NCBI RefSeq assembly: GCF_002836505.1
Contig: NZ_PJBF01000040.1
Coordinates: 420,643-484,642 of the forward strand
DNA length: 64,000 bases
Direction: 5' to 3'
DNA from: Psychrobacter sp. Choline-02u-9
GTDB taxonomy: Bacteria; Pseudomonadota; Gammaproteobacteria; Pseudomonadales; Moraxellaceae
Shown here: one piece after another, positions 1 to 7,782 of the stretch
How positions within the stretch are numbered: position 1 is the first letter of the stretch
Layout of the letters: each line of letters begins with the position of its first letter
Notes under the pieces: model-generated
Database searches by the model: none
The model's input: the letters and a program-made list of their open reading frames with translations, nothing else
What the model was told of the DNA's origin: nothing
Made by a program: the position numbers and the translations under genes

Positions 1-192
1 GTATTTTAAAAAACAGCTTGATAGCAATCATTTCACTGTATATTCGACCATACTGACCGTATATAGGCTAGTAAAAGTCTGAATAATATTGGATATGATT
101 ACCACGCGGTGATTATAGCAAAAATTGTTCTGTCTTCGTAGCGGTTGACCGACTATTTGTCAGTCTATACCGTCTCTTGATATCAGTTTAAT

Positions 193-222
193 TTTATAAA
201 CTGTCACTTTATAAACTGCCAC
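193..222. repeat. 15-bp tandem direct repeat, two copies
   Basis: TTTATAAACTGTCAC at 193-207 is followed immediately by TTTATAAACTGCCAC at 208-222, differing at one base. The repeat lies in the otherwise featureless first 240 bases, before the terminator at 237-267. No function is evident; a binding site or a small slippage duplication are both possible. Confidence 0.7.
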
Positions 223-236
223 AACGACATACAACG

Positions 237-267
237 CAAAAAGCCTTGGCAATCACCAAGGCTTTTC
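237..267 (-). terminator. Intrinsic terminator downstream of the Ala-rich lipoprotein gene
   Basis: A perfect 9-bp stem (AAGCCTTGG / CCAAGGCTT, loop of 6) is flanked by A-rich sequence on one side and T-rich sequence on the other, so it can work in both directions. On the minus strand it follows the lipoprotein gene by about 120 bases; on the plus strand it could end a gene entering from the left of the window. Apart from this and the tandem repeat, positions 1-384 hold nothing I recognise. Confidence 0.8.
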
Positions 268-384
268 TAGTATTTTGAGGCTTATAAAGCAATGACTCTT
301 TTTAGAAATTATTTACCAATGAGTATCTACCAATCGATAGCATCCTAGCAAATCAGTCATTATAGTGCTTAGTTATCGCGTAGC

Positions 385-771
385 TTAGTACTGTTGCTCT
401 GCATCAACTGCAACATCATTTGCGCCATCAGCAACAGCGTTAGCGCCATCAGCAACAGCTTCAGCAGTATTTTCAACCGCTGTGTTAGTGCTTTCAGCAA
501 TAGCATCGCCAGTGTTTTCTAGAGCGTCTGTCGCAGCTGCACCAGCAGTGTCAGCGCCTTCGGCAACTTCAGTACCAGCGTCTTGAGCAGCAGCTTCAGC
601 TTCATCAGCAGCAGCGTCTGTTTCAGCGGCAGCAGCATCAGCGTTTGCAGCGGCATCATCGCCAGCAGATTCAACAGCAGCTTCTGTGTTTTCTTCTGTT
701 TGTTGGCTACATGCAGTGATTGCAAAGGTACCAGCAAGTACGCTAGCAAGTAATAAATGACGTTTTAACAT
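385..771 (-). CDS. Small alanine-rich lipoprotein of unknown function
   Basis: A 128-residue predicted lipoprotein. The start at 771 is chosen because GAGAGG lies just upstream and because translation then opens with a signal peptide (MLKRHLLL, hydrophobic stretch) ending in a lipobox with Cys 21 (ITAC). The mature part is almost wholly Ala, Asp, Glu, Asn and Thr, acidic, and contains imperfect repeats such as AVADGAN twice near the C terminus. Composition predicts an extended or helical, surface-anchored polypeptide. It stands alone, 257 bases downstream of pgk on the same strand, with its own terminator. No enzymatic domain is visible; a structural or stress-related envelope role would be a guess. 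Confidence 0.75.
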   Translation of the reverse strand: MLKRHLLLASVLAGTFAITACSQQTEENTEAAVESAGDDAAANADAAAAETDAAADEAEAAAQDAGTEVAEGADTAGAAATDALENTGDAIAESTNTAVENTAEAVADGANAVADGANDVAVDAEQQY

Positions 772-1028
772 AATAAACCTCTCGTAAATAATGCATGTCA
801 AAATACATGGTCGCGCTATTTTATAGAGTGCGAATCAGACATGCAATAGTAATTTTCAGTATATAAATAAATAATTACTGCTTAATAATAATCGATGACT
901 ATTGCACTTACTTATGTCAATAAAAACAAGCAAATCAACAGCCAAAATATTATTTTTACAGACTACCTTAGTTATTTAAAGTTAGTTGTACGTCTAATGT
1001 TACTAAGCTACAGAGTATCGTTAATTAG

Positions 1029-2243
1029 TTAGGCATCTATTTGCAGTGCAGCAACTGCTGGAAGTACTTTACCTTCAACAAACTCTAAAAACGCACCGCC
1101 ACCTGTTGACATATAACTCACGCCTTCAGCAACTTGATATTTATCGATAGCTGCTAATGTATCACCGCCGCCCGCGATAGAGAAACCATCACTGTCTTTG
1201 ACCGCAGTTGCCAGTATTTGTGTACCTTGCCCGAAAGCATCGACCTCAAATACACCCACTGGACCATTCCACAAAATGGTTTTTGCATTAATAATGGCAT
1301 CGGCAAGCTGTTTTGCGCTTTCTGGTGCGATGTCCAATATCATGTCATTGTCACCGATCGCATCAACTGATTTGATCGTTGCGGTAGCTTTTTGCAATGA
1401 GCCAGTAAAGTCAGCGAAATCGATGTCATTTTTATCAGCGACGACGACGTACTCAGGCAGCAAAATTTCAGTCTTGGTCATAATGTCACGTGCAGTATCG
1501 AGCAAATCTGCTTCGTATAGCGACGCGCCCACACTATGTCCCTGCGCCGCTAAGAAAGTATTGGCAATACCGCCACCAACGATAATCTGTGTACAGACTT
1601 CAGCCAAGCTATGTAGCACTTCTAACTTGGTAGATACTTTTGAGCCGCCAACGATGGCAAGCATAGGCTGAGCTGGTGTTTCAAGCGCCAGGCTCAAGGC
1701 ATCAAGCTCCGCTGCCAACAAAGGCCCTGCACAAACGGTTTTGTCTGCTTGACGCATTGCTTGCGTCAAGCCTTCTGTTGATGCTTGCGCACGGTGTGCG
1801 GTACCAAATGCATCCATGACAAAGACATCACATAAATCCGCGTATTTTTTTGCTAACGTCGCATCGTTTTTCTTTTCACCATCGTTAAAACGCACATTCT
1901 CTAGTAGTACGACTTCGCCAGATTTTACAGCAGCGCCTTGAGTCAGGTAGTCATTATTGAGGCGCACTGGTGACGCTAATTGCGAGCCCAATTTGTCTGT
2001 CAAATAATCAGCAACTGGTGCCAATGAATAAATAGATTCAGGATTGCCTTCTGTTGGGCGTCCCAGATGTGAACAAACAATAACAGCGGCACCCTTCTCT
2101 AGCGCCATCTCAATAGTAGGTAGACTTGCTTGTAAGCGAGCATCACTTGTGACTTTACCGTCTTTAATAGGGACATTTAAATCTTCTCGGATCAATACCA
2201 CTTTATCGGTTAAGTTCAGCTCGCTCATACGCAAAAAATTCAT
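1029..2243 (-). CDS. pgk: Phosphoglycerate kinase
   Basis: Glycolytic and gluconeogenic enzyme that transfers phosphate from 1,3-bisphosphoglycerate to ADP, in the cytoplasm. The 404 residues match the family's usual length. Seen: the N-terminal signature REDLNVP (residues 19-25), the SHLGRP substrate loop near residue 60, the hinge region with NGPVGVFE, and the C-terminal nucleotide loops GGGDTLAAI and STGGGAFLE. The start at 2243 has AGGAG at good spacing; an internal Met (residue 6) would also fit the usual N terminus. In many proteobacteria pgk sits beside gap or fba; here it is flanked by a lipoprotein gene and a dksA-like gene and appears to be monocistronic. Confidence 0.98.
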   Translation of the reverse strand: MNFLRMSELNLTDKVVLIREDLNVPIKDGKVTSDARLQASLPTIEMALEKGAAVIVCSHLGRPTEGNPESIYSLAPVADYLTDKLGSQLASPVRLNNDYLTQGAAVKSGEVVLLENVRFNDGEKKNDATLAKKYADLCDVFVMDAFGTAHRAQASTEGLTQAMRQADKTVCAGPLLAAELDALSLALETPAQPMLAIVGGSKVSTKLEVLHSLAEVCTQIIVGGGIANTFLAAQGHSVGASLYEADLLDTARDIMTKTEILLPEYVVVADKNDIDFADFTGSLQKATATIKSVDAIGDNDMILDIAPESAKQLADAIINAKTILWNGPVGVFEVDAFGQGTQILATAVKDSDGFSIAGGGDTLAAIDKYQVAEGVSYMSTGGGAFLEFVEGKVLPAVAALQIDA

Positions 2244-2685
2244 TACCTGCTCCTATGCATCAATATATCTATTAATTTACGATTACTATCATGATTGATA
2301 TGACTGATAATTTTTTAACTATCATTTACTATATCTGCTCTAACAATGAGCCTTATTAGACTGCACACTTGCTATCTTTATATGTCTTCATCACTGAGTC
2401 TTTATACTAACTATCACACCAAGTTACTGGAACAGATAAGTGAGTAGAAATCAGTGGCGGTGTATTCTATCAGTTTTCTATGAGATGCTCACAAGCAAAC
2501 TTTCACGATTTTTAAAAACATGAAAATATTGAGTGAGTAATTTTACTCCAGCATTGATAGGAAACGGCTGTAACTGCTAGCTTTGAACTCATTCAATAAA
2601 CAGTAACATTTCGTGGTGGTACTCAGCAGTCAGGCTCTTTATGATAGAAGCGTTGACAATAACAATAACTTTTTAGGAGAACACA
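2244..2685. other. Intergenic region between divergent pgk and the dksA-like gene
   Basis: About 440 AT-rich bases between divergently transcribed genes, so it should hold promoters for both. A TTGACA occurs at 2653-2658 but has no well-spaced -10 before the start codon, and TATGAT at 2640-2645 lacks a good -35. I could not assign a promoter with confidence and see no ORF or RNA structure. Confidence 0.5.
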
Positions 2686-3015
2686 ATGAGTATCGACTTA
2701 GACACTGCAAAGCAAAATCTATTGAAACTAAAAGATGAGTACGAGTCTCGCATTGACAAAATCGAAGATCATATCCAAAACCCACAAGATGATCTCAATG
2801 AGCACTGGGAAGATCAGGCTATATCCTATCGTCAAAATGATATGCGTAAAAATTTAATGGCCGAAGCGCGTCAGAGCCTAATCTATGTCGAAAATGCCTT
2901 AAGTCGTATCGAAAATGGTACTTATGGCGAGTGCGAGGTTTGCGGTGAACCGATTGAAGAGCAACGTTTAGAAGCGCTGCCCTACGCTACTTTGTGTATG
3001 GAACATGCTGAATAG
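2686..3015 (+). CDS. TraR/DksA family zinc-finger protein
   Basis: A 109-residue member of the TraR/DksA family, whose founders bind the RNA polymerase secondary channel and modulate transcription initiation with ppGpp. An N-terminal coiled-coil half (about residues 5-75, rich in Lys/Glu/Arg) is followed by a zinc finger with C83, C86 and C104; the fourth ligand position is H107 instead of Cys (motif CEVC...CMEH). It is shorter than E. coli DksA (151 residues) and closer to the short YteA/YocK-type relatives, so I do not call it dksA. The ribosome site TTAGGAG precedes the ATG. Monocistronic, convergent with thiE. Whether it truly binds polymerase is inferred from family only. Confidence 0.85.
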   Translation: MSIDLDTAKQNLLKLKDEYESRIDKIEDHIQNPQDDLNEHWEDQAISYRQNDMRKNLMAEARQSLIYVENALSRIENGTYGECEVCGEPIEEQRLEALPYATLCMEHAE

Positions 3016-3041
3016 CTAATAAATTTCATCTAGAACACATT

Positions 3042-3713
3042 TTATACAGCAGGTGTTTTCCATTTAGAAAGTGCCTGCTGCCATTGATAGCAACGCTCGG
3101 CGATTTTTTCTACAGGCAAATCCATAATATCGCCTACTACCGCCACAAGCGCAATTGGTATGCCTGCCAGCTCTGAAATATTTTCTGCAGTTAATCCGCC
3201 TATCACACATATAGGTATGTCTTGTTGACAGCCTTCAATCAACTTCTGACGTGAGATAATATCAGCATTCGGTTTTGTGGTAGAGGTAAATATGGCACCC
3301 ATCGCAGCGTAGCTTGCACCATTATCCTTTGCCTCTTTGACTAATTCAATATTCCCATGGCAAGTTCGACCAATTATTTGAGTCGATTCAAGAGACTGCA
3401 AAGCATCACCAATTTTGCCATCTCCTTGCCCAAGGTGTACACCAATACCAAGCTTGGCTGCTATTGCAATATCATCATTCATAACGACTGGAACGTCATG
3501 TGCTTTGGCCAGCTTAACAATCTGTTTGGCTTCTTCATAAAGCGTTATATGACCATCTGGTAGACTAAGTGTTTGCTTGCGCCGAATCTGCAACAATACG
3601 ATTAGCCCTGTTGATAAGGCGGCATCTAACTTTTGATACAACAATTCAAATTCATCATCATTGGTCAGCAAATATAGCTTGGGTATCGCAGATGAGGTTG
3701 ATGACTGGTTCAT
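3042..3713 (-). CDS. thiE: Thiamine-phosphate synthase (ThiE-like)
   Basis: Couples the hydroxymethylpyrimidine diphosphate and thiazole phosphate moieties to thiamine phosphate. The 223-residue TIM-barrel protein shows the family landmarks in order: QIRRK (diphosphate binding), VMNDD, GVHLGQGD, IGRTCHG, GAIFTSTTK and the phosphate-binding ICVIGGL. Start chosen at 3713, where AAGGA sits 8 bases upstream; an upstream in-frame Met at 3743 would lie inside the neighbouring terminator. Some positions deviate from the classic ThiE (TCHG for the usual SxH, QIRRK for QLRxK), so a TenI-like relative is possible. Stands alone between the dksA-like gene and the PBP gene, not in a thi operon. Confidence 0.85.
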   Translation of the reverse strand: MNQSSTSSAIPKLYLLTNDDEFELLYQKLDAALSTGLIVLLQIRRKQTLSLPDGHITLYEEAKQIVKLAKAHDVPVVMNDDIAIAAKLGIGVHLGQGDGKIGDALQSLESTQIIGRTCHGNIELVKEAKDNGASYAAMGAIFTSTTKPNADIISRQKLIEGCQQDIPICVIGGLTAENISELAGIPIALVAVVGDIMDLPVEKIAERCYQWQQALSKWKTPAV

Positions 3714-3746
3714 AGGGCAGATCCTTAATCTTAAACTCAACACAAT

Positions 3747-3780
3747 AAAAAGGCTGTTATATGATATAACAGCCTTTTTT
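3747..3780 (-). terminator. Bidirectional intrinsic terminator after the D,D-peptidase gene
   Basis: Near-perfect hairpin AAAGGCTGTTATAT / ATAACAGCCTTT with a short loop, flanked by A-tract and T-tract. It lies between the end of the PBP7-like gene (3801) and the thiE start (3713), both on the minus strand, so it mainly ends the former. Confidence 0.85.
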
Positions 3781-3800
3781 ACATATTTAAAACAGCGCGT

Positions 3801-4883
3801 CTATACGGTACGACGTGTCGCCAAACTGTTTAGAATGTTTTTAGCATCGCCCCAACGTGTTGCTGAGCTGTTTGCCCCTAGGATGACAATAATTGCAGGG
3901 CGATTATTGACTCGCGTTTCCATCACAACACAGCGCCCAGCTTCGTTAATAAAACCTGTTTTTGAGATACCGATTGGGTAATCACCTGCACGAACCAAGC
4001 TACTAGTGTTGTTGGCTTTATAAGTGCGATTACCACTTGAGTAGTTTGAAACAAAGAAGTCATAGCTCTTGGTGGTAGAAAAACGACGAATCACATCATA
4101 GTTGCCAGCAGCACGTACCATCTTGACCAAATCTTTTGACGAAGCTACGTTACGCTTATCAAGTCCAGTTGGATCACCAAAAAATGCCGTATTCATGCCC
4201 AAATCTTGCGCTTTACGATTCATTGCACGCATAAAGGCATCATAGCCACCTGGGTAATTACGCGCTAAACTCTTCGCCGCTGGATTTTCAGACTTCATCA
4301 ACGCCATCAATAGCATCTCAGCACGGTTTAAACGATCACCTGATTTCAAACGCGAGCTTGCACGCTTTGGACCAACAAAATCCTCTGGATCAAGCGTGAT
4401 CTCTTCACGCATATCAAGGCCTGCATCCAATACGACCATAGCCGTCATAACCTTGGTGATACTAGCCATAGGACGCGCGATATCAGCATCTTTTTCGTAG
4501 ATAGATTCGCCAGTTTCAGCATCGATCACCGCAACACTACGTGAATCCGTACTAATCGGAATCATATCGCTGCTACCGAATGCCCCACGATAAGTTGTGT
4601 TATAGCGAGCACTATTGGTGTTATTACTACTAGCAAAACTATTAGTATTCGTAATATTGGTAGTGCCGTAGCCATTATCGACTTTCTTAATAGCAGAGCC
4701 ATTAGACTTGTACATAATATTGCGGGCTTCAGACAAACTATCAGCGCCGCCCCAACTCAGGCGTGCACTAGAGGCAGTGTCAGTGCTACCATTAATTGTA
4801 AGTGCGGCTTGTGCAACACTGCCCAAACTCAATGAAATCATAGCAGCGATCAATTGCTGTTTGGTTAATGGTAGTTGCTTCAT
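3801..4883 (-). CDS. pbpG: D-alanyl-D-alanine endopeptidase/carboxypeptidase (PBP7-like, peptidase S11)
   Basis: A periplasmic penicillin-binding protein that trims peptidoglycan peptides. All three active-site motifs are present: SITK at 141-144, SEN at 198-200 and KTG at 308-310. A signal peptide occupies residues 1-26 (AQA cleavage). Residues about 30-105 form a Ser/Asn/Thr-rich, low-complexity leader before the catalytic domain, longer than in E. coli PbpG. There is no C-terminal amphipathic anchor of the DacA kind after the catalytic domain, which favours the PBP7 endopeptidase branch over PBP5. AGGAGG precedes the start. Monocistronic, divergent from the GacA-like regulator. The symbol is a family-level assignment; exact cross-link specificity cannot be read. 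Confidence 0.88.
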   Translation of the reverse strand: MKQLPLTKQQLIAAMISLSLGSVAQAALTINGSTDTASSARLSWGGADSLSEARNIMYKSNGSAIKKVDNGYGTTNITNTNSFASSNNTNSARYNTTYRGAFGSSDMIPISTDSRSVAVIDAETGESIYEKDADIARPMASITKVMTAMVVLDAGLDMREEITLDPEDFVGPKRASSRLKSGDRLNRAEMLLMALMKSENPAAKSLARNYPGGYDAFMRAMNRKAQDLGMNTAFFGDPTGLDKRNVASSKDLVKMVRAAGNYDVIRRFSTTKSYDFFVSNYSSGNRTYKANNTSSLVRAGDYPIGISKTGFINEAGRCVVMETRVNNRPAIIVILGANSSATRWGDAKNILNSLATRRTV

Positions 4884-5276
4884 TATGCCTCCTGCTGTCG
4901 CTATTACGCCAGTTACATATTGTCTGACGCCAAAAACGTACGTAGCGTTTATAGATGTGTTTGTAAGTACTCACATAGAGCTTTTGTATTTTTAGTGTAT
5001 CATGGTTTACATTTAAGTTTAATCTATCAAACTGATTTAGTAGTTTTTTTTGGCTTCATTCAAACTTTGCTACAACCAATTTATATTATAGAAACATCAA
5101 TTCACACTGCAGCAATATAATTTAACTTCGAATGTTATGATTACTCGTATTTTGTTATATTAATCAGCGGTATTTTGAATATACAAAGATAACAATAATG
5201 GTTGAAATATATTCGTTTTTTATACTATTTGGACCCAATAAAGCGTTCATTCTGACAATCAATAAAGAGTATGGTT
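4884..5276. other. Divergent intergenic region, pbpG / GacA-like gene
   Basis: Nearly 400 very AT-rich bases between two divergent genes. It must carry both promoters, but many TATAAT-like hexamers make a choice unreliable. No ORF with a ribosome site, no clear hairpin and no repeated operator was seen. Confidence 0.5.
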
Positions 5277-5912
5277 ATGATTAAAGTATTAGTGGTAGAT
5301 GATCATGATTTGGTACGGATGGGTATTAGCCGTATGTTGTCAGACAGCCCCGATATTGAAGTGGTAGGTGAAGCAGACAGCGGTGATATGGCTATCAAAC
5401 AAGCCAAACAACTACATCCTGATGTGATTTTGCTAGACGTCAATATGCCGAATATTGGCGGGCTCGAAGCAACCAAACGTCTGATACAACTCGACATGGG
5501 TATCAAGATTTTGGCGGTCAGTAGTATGTCTGCACAGCCCTATCCCTCAATGCTGATCAAAGCAGGTGTAAATGGTTACATTACCAAAGGCACGCCGCTT
5601 GATGAAATGATACGTGCAGTCAAAAAGATTTATCAAGGAGGTCGCTACTTCAGCCAAGATGTTGCTGAACAGCTAGCAGATGTTTTATTGTCTGATAATG
5701 CCAACTCACCTTTTGACTTATTAAGTGACAGAGAAAAACAAGTGGCCATGATGGTTGTCAATTGTCAGAGCCCTCAGCAAATAGCCGATCAATTGTTTGT
5801 TAGCGTCAAGACCATTAATACGTATCGCTATCGTATTTATGAAAAAGTTGGGGTTGATAGTGATGTTAAATTAACTCATTTGGCCATTCGTCATGGTCTG
5901 ATTCAACCATAA
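5277..5912 (+). CDS. LuxR/NarL-family response regulator, GacA/UvrY-like
   Basis: Two-domain response regulator of 211 residues. The receiver domain (1-120) has the acidic pair D8-D9, phospho-acceptor D54 (LLDVNMP) and the conserved Lys in YITKG; the C-terminal LuxR-type HTH spans about 146-205 (SDREKQV...IADQLFVSVKTINTYRYRIYEKV). The sequence opening (MIKVLVVDDHDLVR) is typical of GacA/UvrY, which with a BarA/GacS kinase activates small RNAs that antagonise CsrA. The second of two in-frame ATGs is chosen because AAAGAG is 7 bases from it but only 1 from the first. It is followed after 34 bases by the PilS-like kinase, so co-transcription is likely. No BarA-type partner is in the window. Confidence 0.88.
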   Translation: MIKVLVVDDHDLVRMGISRMLSDSPDIEVVGEADSGDMAIKQAKQLHPDVILLDVNMPNIGGLEATKRLIQLDMGIKILAVSSMSAQPYPSMLIKAGVNGYITKGTPLDEMIRAVKKIYQGGRYFSQDVAEQLADVLLSDNANSPFDLLSDREKQVAMMVVNCQSPQQIADQLFVSVKTINTYRYRIYEKVGVDSDVKLTHLAIRHGLIQP

Positions 5913-5946
5913 ACCATTTTAGCGTTTATTTTATTACGGCCAGTTT

Positions 5947-7704
5947 ATGAACCCTGCTACCAATTTTAGCTCTGCCATTACTCGTTATGTTCATCATGAT
6001 GATACGCTTCCTTTGCCGCAGTTGCGTAAGTTGGGACTGATCTATAGCAGTTATCGTTTCGTTGTTAGCCTGTTTTCTATGCTCATGCTATACATCTCTG
6101 CTCGTACTGGTGATAGCGCTTCTTTACCGAGTTTTTTACAACAAACGACTCTAAGCTTCTATGTACTGTTAAGTTTGATACTGCTTGGATTATTTTATGT
6201 TGTTAGAAAACATATGCGCCGCCAATTGGCATTCGGACTGGCCTTAGACGTTATTATACTAAGCCTGCTGCTCTATACGACAGGCAACCCTGACTTGCAG
6301 CTAACCATGCTATACATGGTGGTCGTCGCGGCTAGCTTTATGCTACTACATGGCTCACAAGCATTGGTTATTACTTTACTTGCCATCATTCTCGTTATTT
6401 ATCAGCAATTTTTTTACGCTATTGCTAATAGCATGAGTCTAGCCAATCTAGGTGATGCGCTACTGATGTCAGCGAGTTTTTTAGCAGTGGGCGGTTTGAG
6501 TTGGTCTATCTCTCAGCGATTGGTACAGCTTGAAAAGGTCGCGGCAAACCATGCTAAGGAAGTTGAGCGACTCAACGTGATTAATCAAGAGGTTATCACG
6601 CAGATGGTGAATGGTGTTATCGTTATCGATAAGCAACATGTTGTCTTAGCAAATCTTGCCGCACATCAGTTGCTGAGTCTATCACTTGTCACGCCTGTCA
6701 CAGCACAGAATACCCTTGAAGATGTGAAAGAGACTCATAGCAAAGCACTTCTCTCTAATTTTGAGCAGCAACTCAATGAACAGCATTCACAGTTGTTTAA
6801 TGCCTGCTTGTCGGTAGCATCTGGGCAGTCACGCGCTTTTACCTACGATGTGCCAGCTGTGGCAAATGCCTCAATATTTGGCAAATTACGCGTACAGATT
6901 ATTCCACTAAAAGATGATAGCAAACTTGTCATATTAGAAGACTTACGCCGTGAGCAAGCCAGTGCTCAACAGTTGAAACTGGCTTCTTTAGGGCAATTAA
7001 CTGCCAGTATTGCCCATGAAATCAGAAACCCATTAGCAGCGATATCGCAAGCCAGTCAGCTATTAATGGAAGATGTTGCAGAACAAATGGAAGATGGCAG
7101 TGCATCAACAAGTGAATCGAATACTGCCATAACCGGCAACCATGAGCTTTATGAGATGATATTTTCACAGACAAAACGTGTAAACCGTATCATTGAGGAT
7201 ATTTTAAAGCTGTCTCGTCAGCAAACGGCTACCCAGCAGGTGCTCGAATTGGCTGAATGGATGCCATCATTTTTGGAGAATTACTTTCAAGGACACGACA
7301 TTTTTCTACGAATGAAAACCAAGCCCATCATATCATTCGATACTCATCAGTTAGAGCAAATATTAATCAACTTAATCAACAATGGCCTGCGTTATAGCAG
7401 CTATGCTCATCCTCATGCTTATGTGGAAATCGATATTTACTGCGCAGACAACGATGTTATAATCGATATATTGGATAATGGTAATGGTGTTAGTACTGGA
7501 AACTTAGAACTTTTGTTCGATCCATTTTTTACAACAGATAAAGCTGGTACAGGACTGGGGCTCTATTTATCACAAGCATTTTGTGAAGCCAATCAAGCGC
7601 GTTTACTCTACATTCCTGAACATGAAAAAACATGTTTTCGATTAATTGTACCTTCTATTAAATCTGATAATAAATTTCAAACTATCGAAGAAAATCTTAC
7701 CTAA
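5947..7704 (+). CDS. pilS: PilS-like membrane sensor histidine kinase
   Basis: Sensor kinase of the type IV pilus two-component system. Of 585 residues, about 30-190 form six predicted transmembrane helices, as in PilS; a PAS-like region follows (about 205-330), then the H-box with phospho-acceptor H357 (ASIAHEIRNP), N-box at 470-481, DNGNG at 510-514 and the G2 box GTGLGL at 534-539. An acidic/Ser insertion sits just after the H-box helix (about 380-398). The next gene, 78 bases on, is the PilR-like activator, which supports the assignment. In PilS of Pseudomonas the membrane helices sense pilin levels; that role here is inferred. The ribosome site is weak. Confidence 0.88.
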   Translation: MNPATNFSSAITRYVHHDDTLPLPQLRKLGLIYSSYRFVVSLFSMLMLYISARTGDSASLPSFLQQTTLSFYVLLSLILLGLFYVVRKHMRRQLAFGLALDVIILSLLLYTTGNPDLQLTMLYMVVVAASFMLLHGSQALVITLLAIILVIYQQFFYAIANSMSLANLGDALLMSASFLAVGGLSWSISQRLVQLEKVAANHAKEVERLNVINQEVITQMVNGVIVIDKQHVVLANLAAHQLLSLSLVTPVTAQNTLEDVKETHSKALLSNFEQQLNEQHSQLFNACLSVASGQSRAFTYDVPAVANASIFGKLRVQIIPLKDDSKLVILEDLRREQASAQQLKLASLGQLTASIAHEIRNPLAAISQASQLLMEDVAEQMEDGSASTSESNTAITGNHELYEMIFSQTKRVNRIIEDILKLSRQQTATQQVLELAEWMPSFLENYFQGHDIFLRMKTKPIISFDTHQLEQILINLINNGLRYSSYAHPHAYVEIDIYCADNDVIIDILDNGNGVSTGNLELLFDPFFTTDKAGTGLGLYLSQAFCEANQARLLYIPEHEKTCFRLIVPSIKSDNKFQTIEENLT

Positions 7705-7782
7705 ATTTATCTTTTGAAAGCTATTACGCCCATTTAGACCCAGCTATTGATTTTATAGCCATAAAATACGATGAGATGATGT

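Noticed and set aside
519..749. Leu-rich ORF inside the Ala-rich lipoprotein gene
   Set aside because: A shadow of GC-rich Ala codons read in another frame.
1198..1671. 157-codon ORF antisense to pgk
   Set aside because: Complete overlap with a highly conserved gene and no ribosome site.
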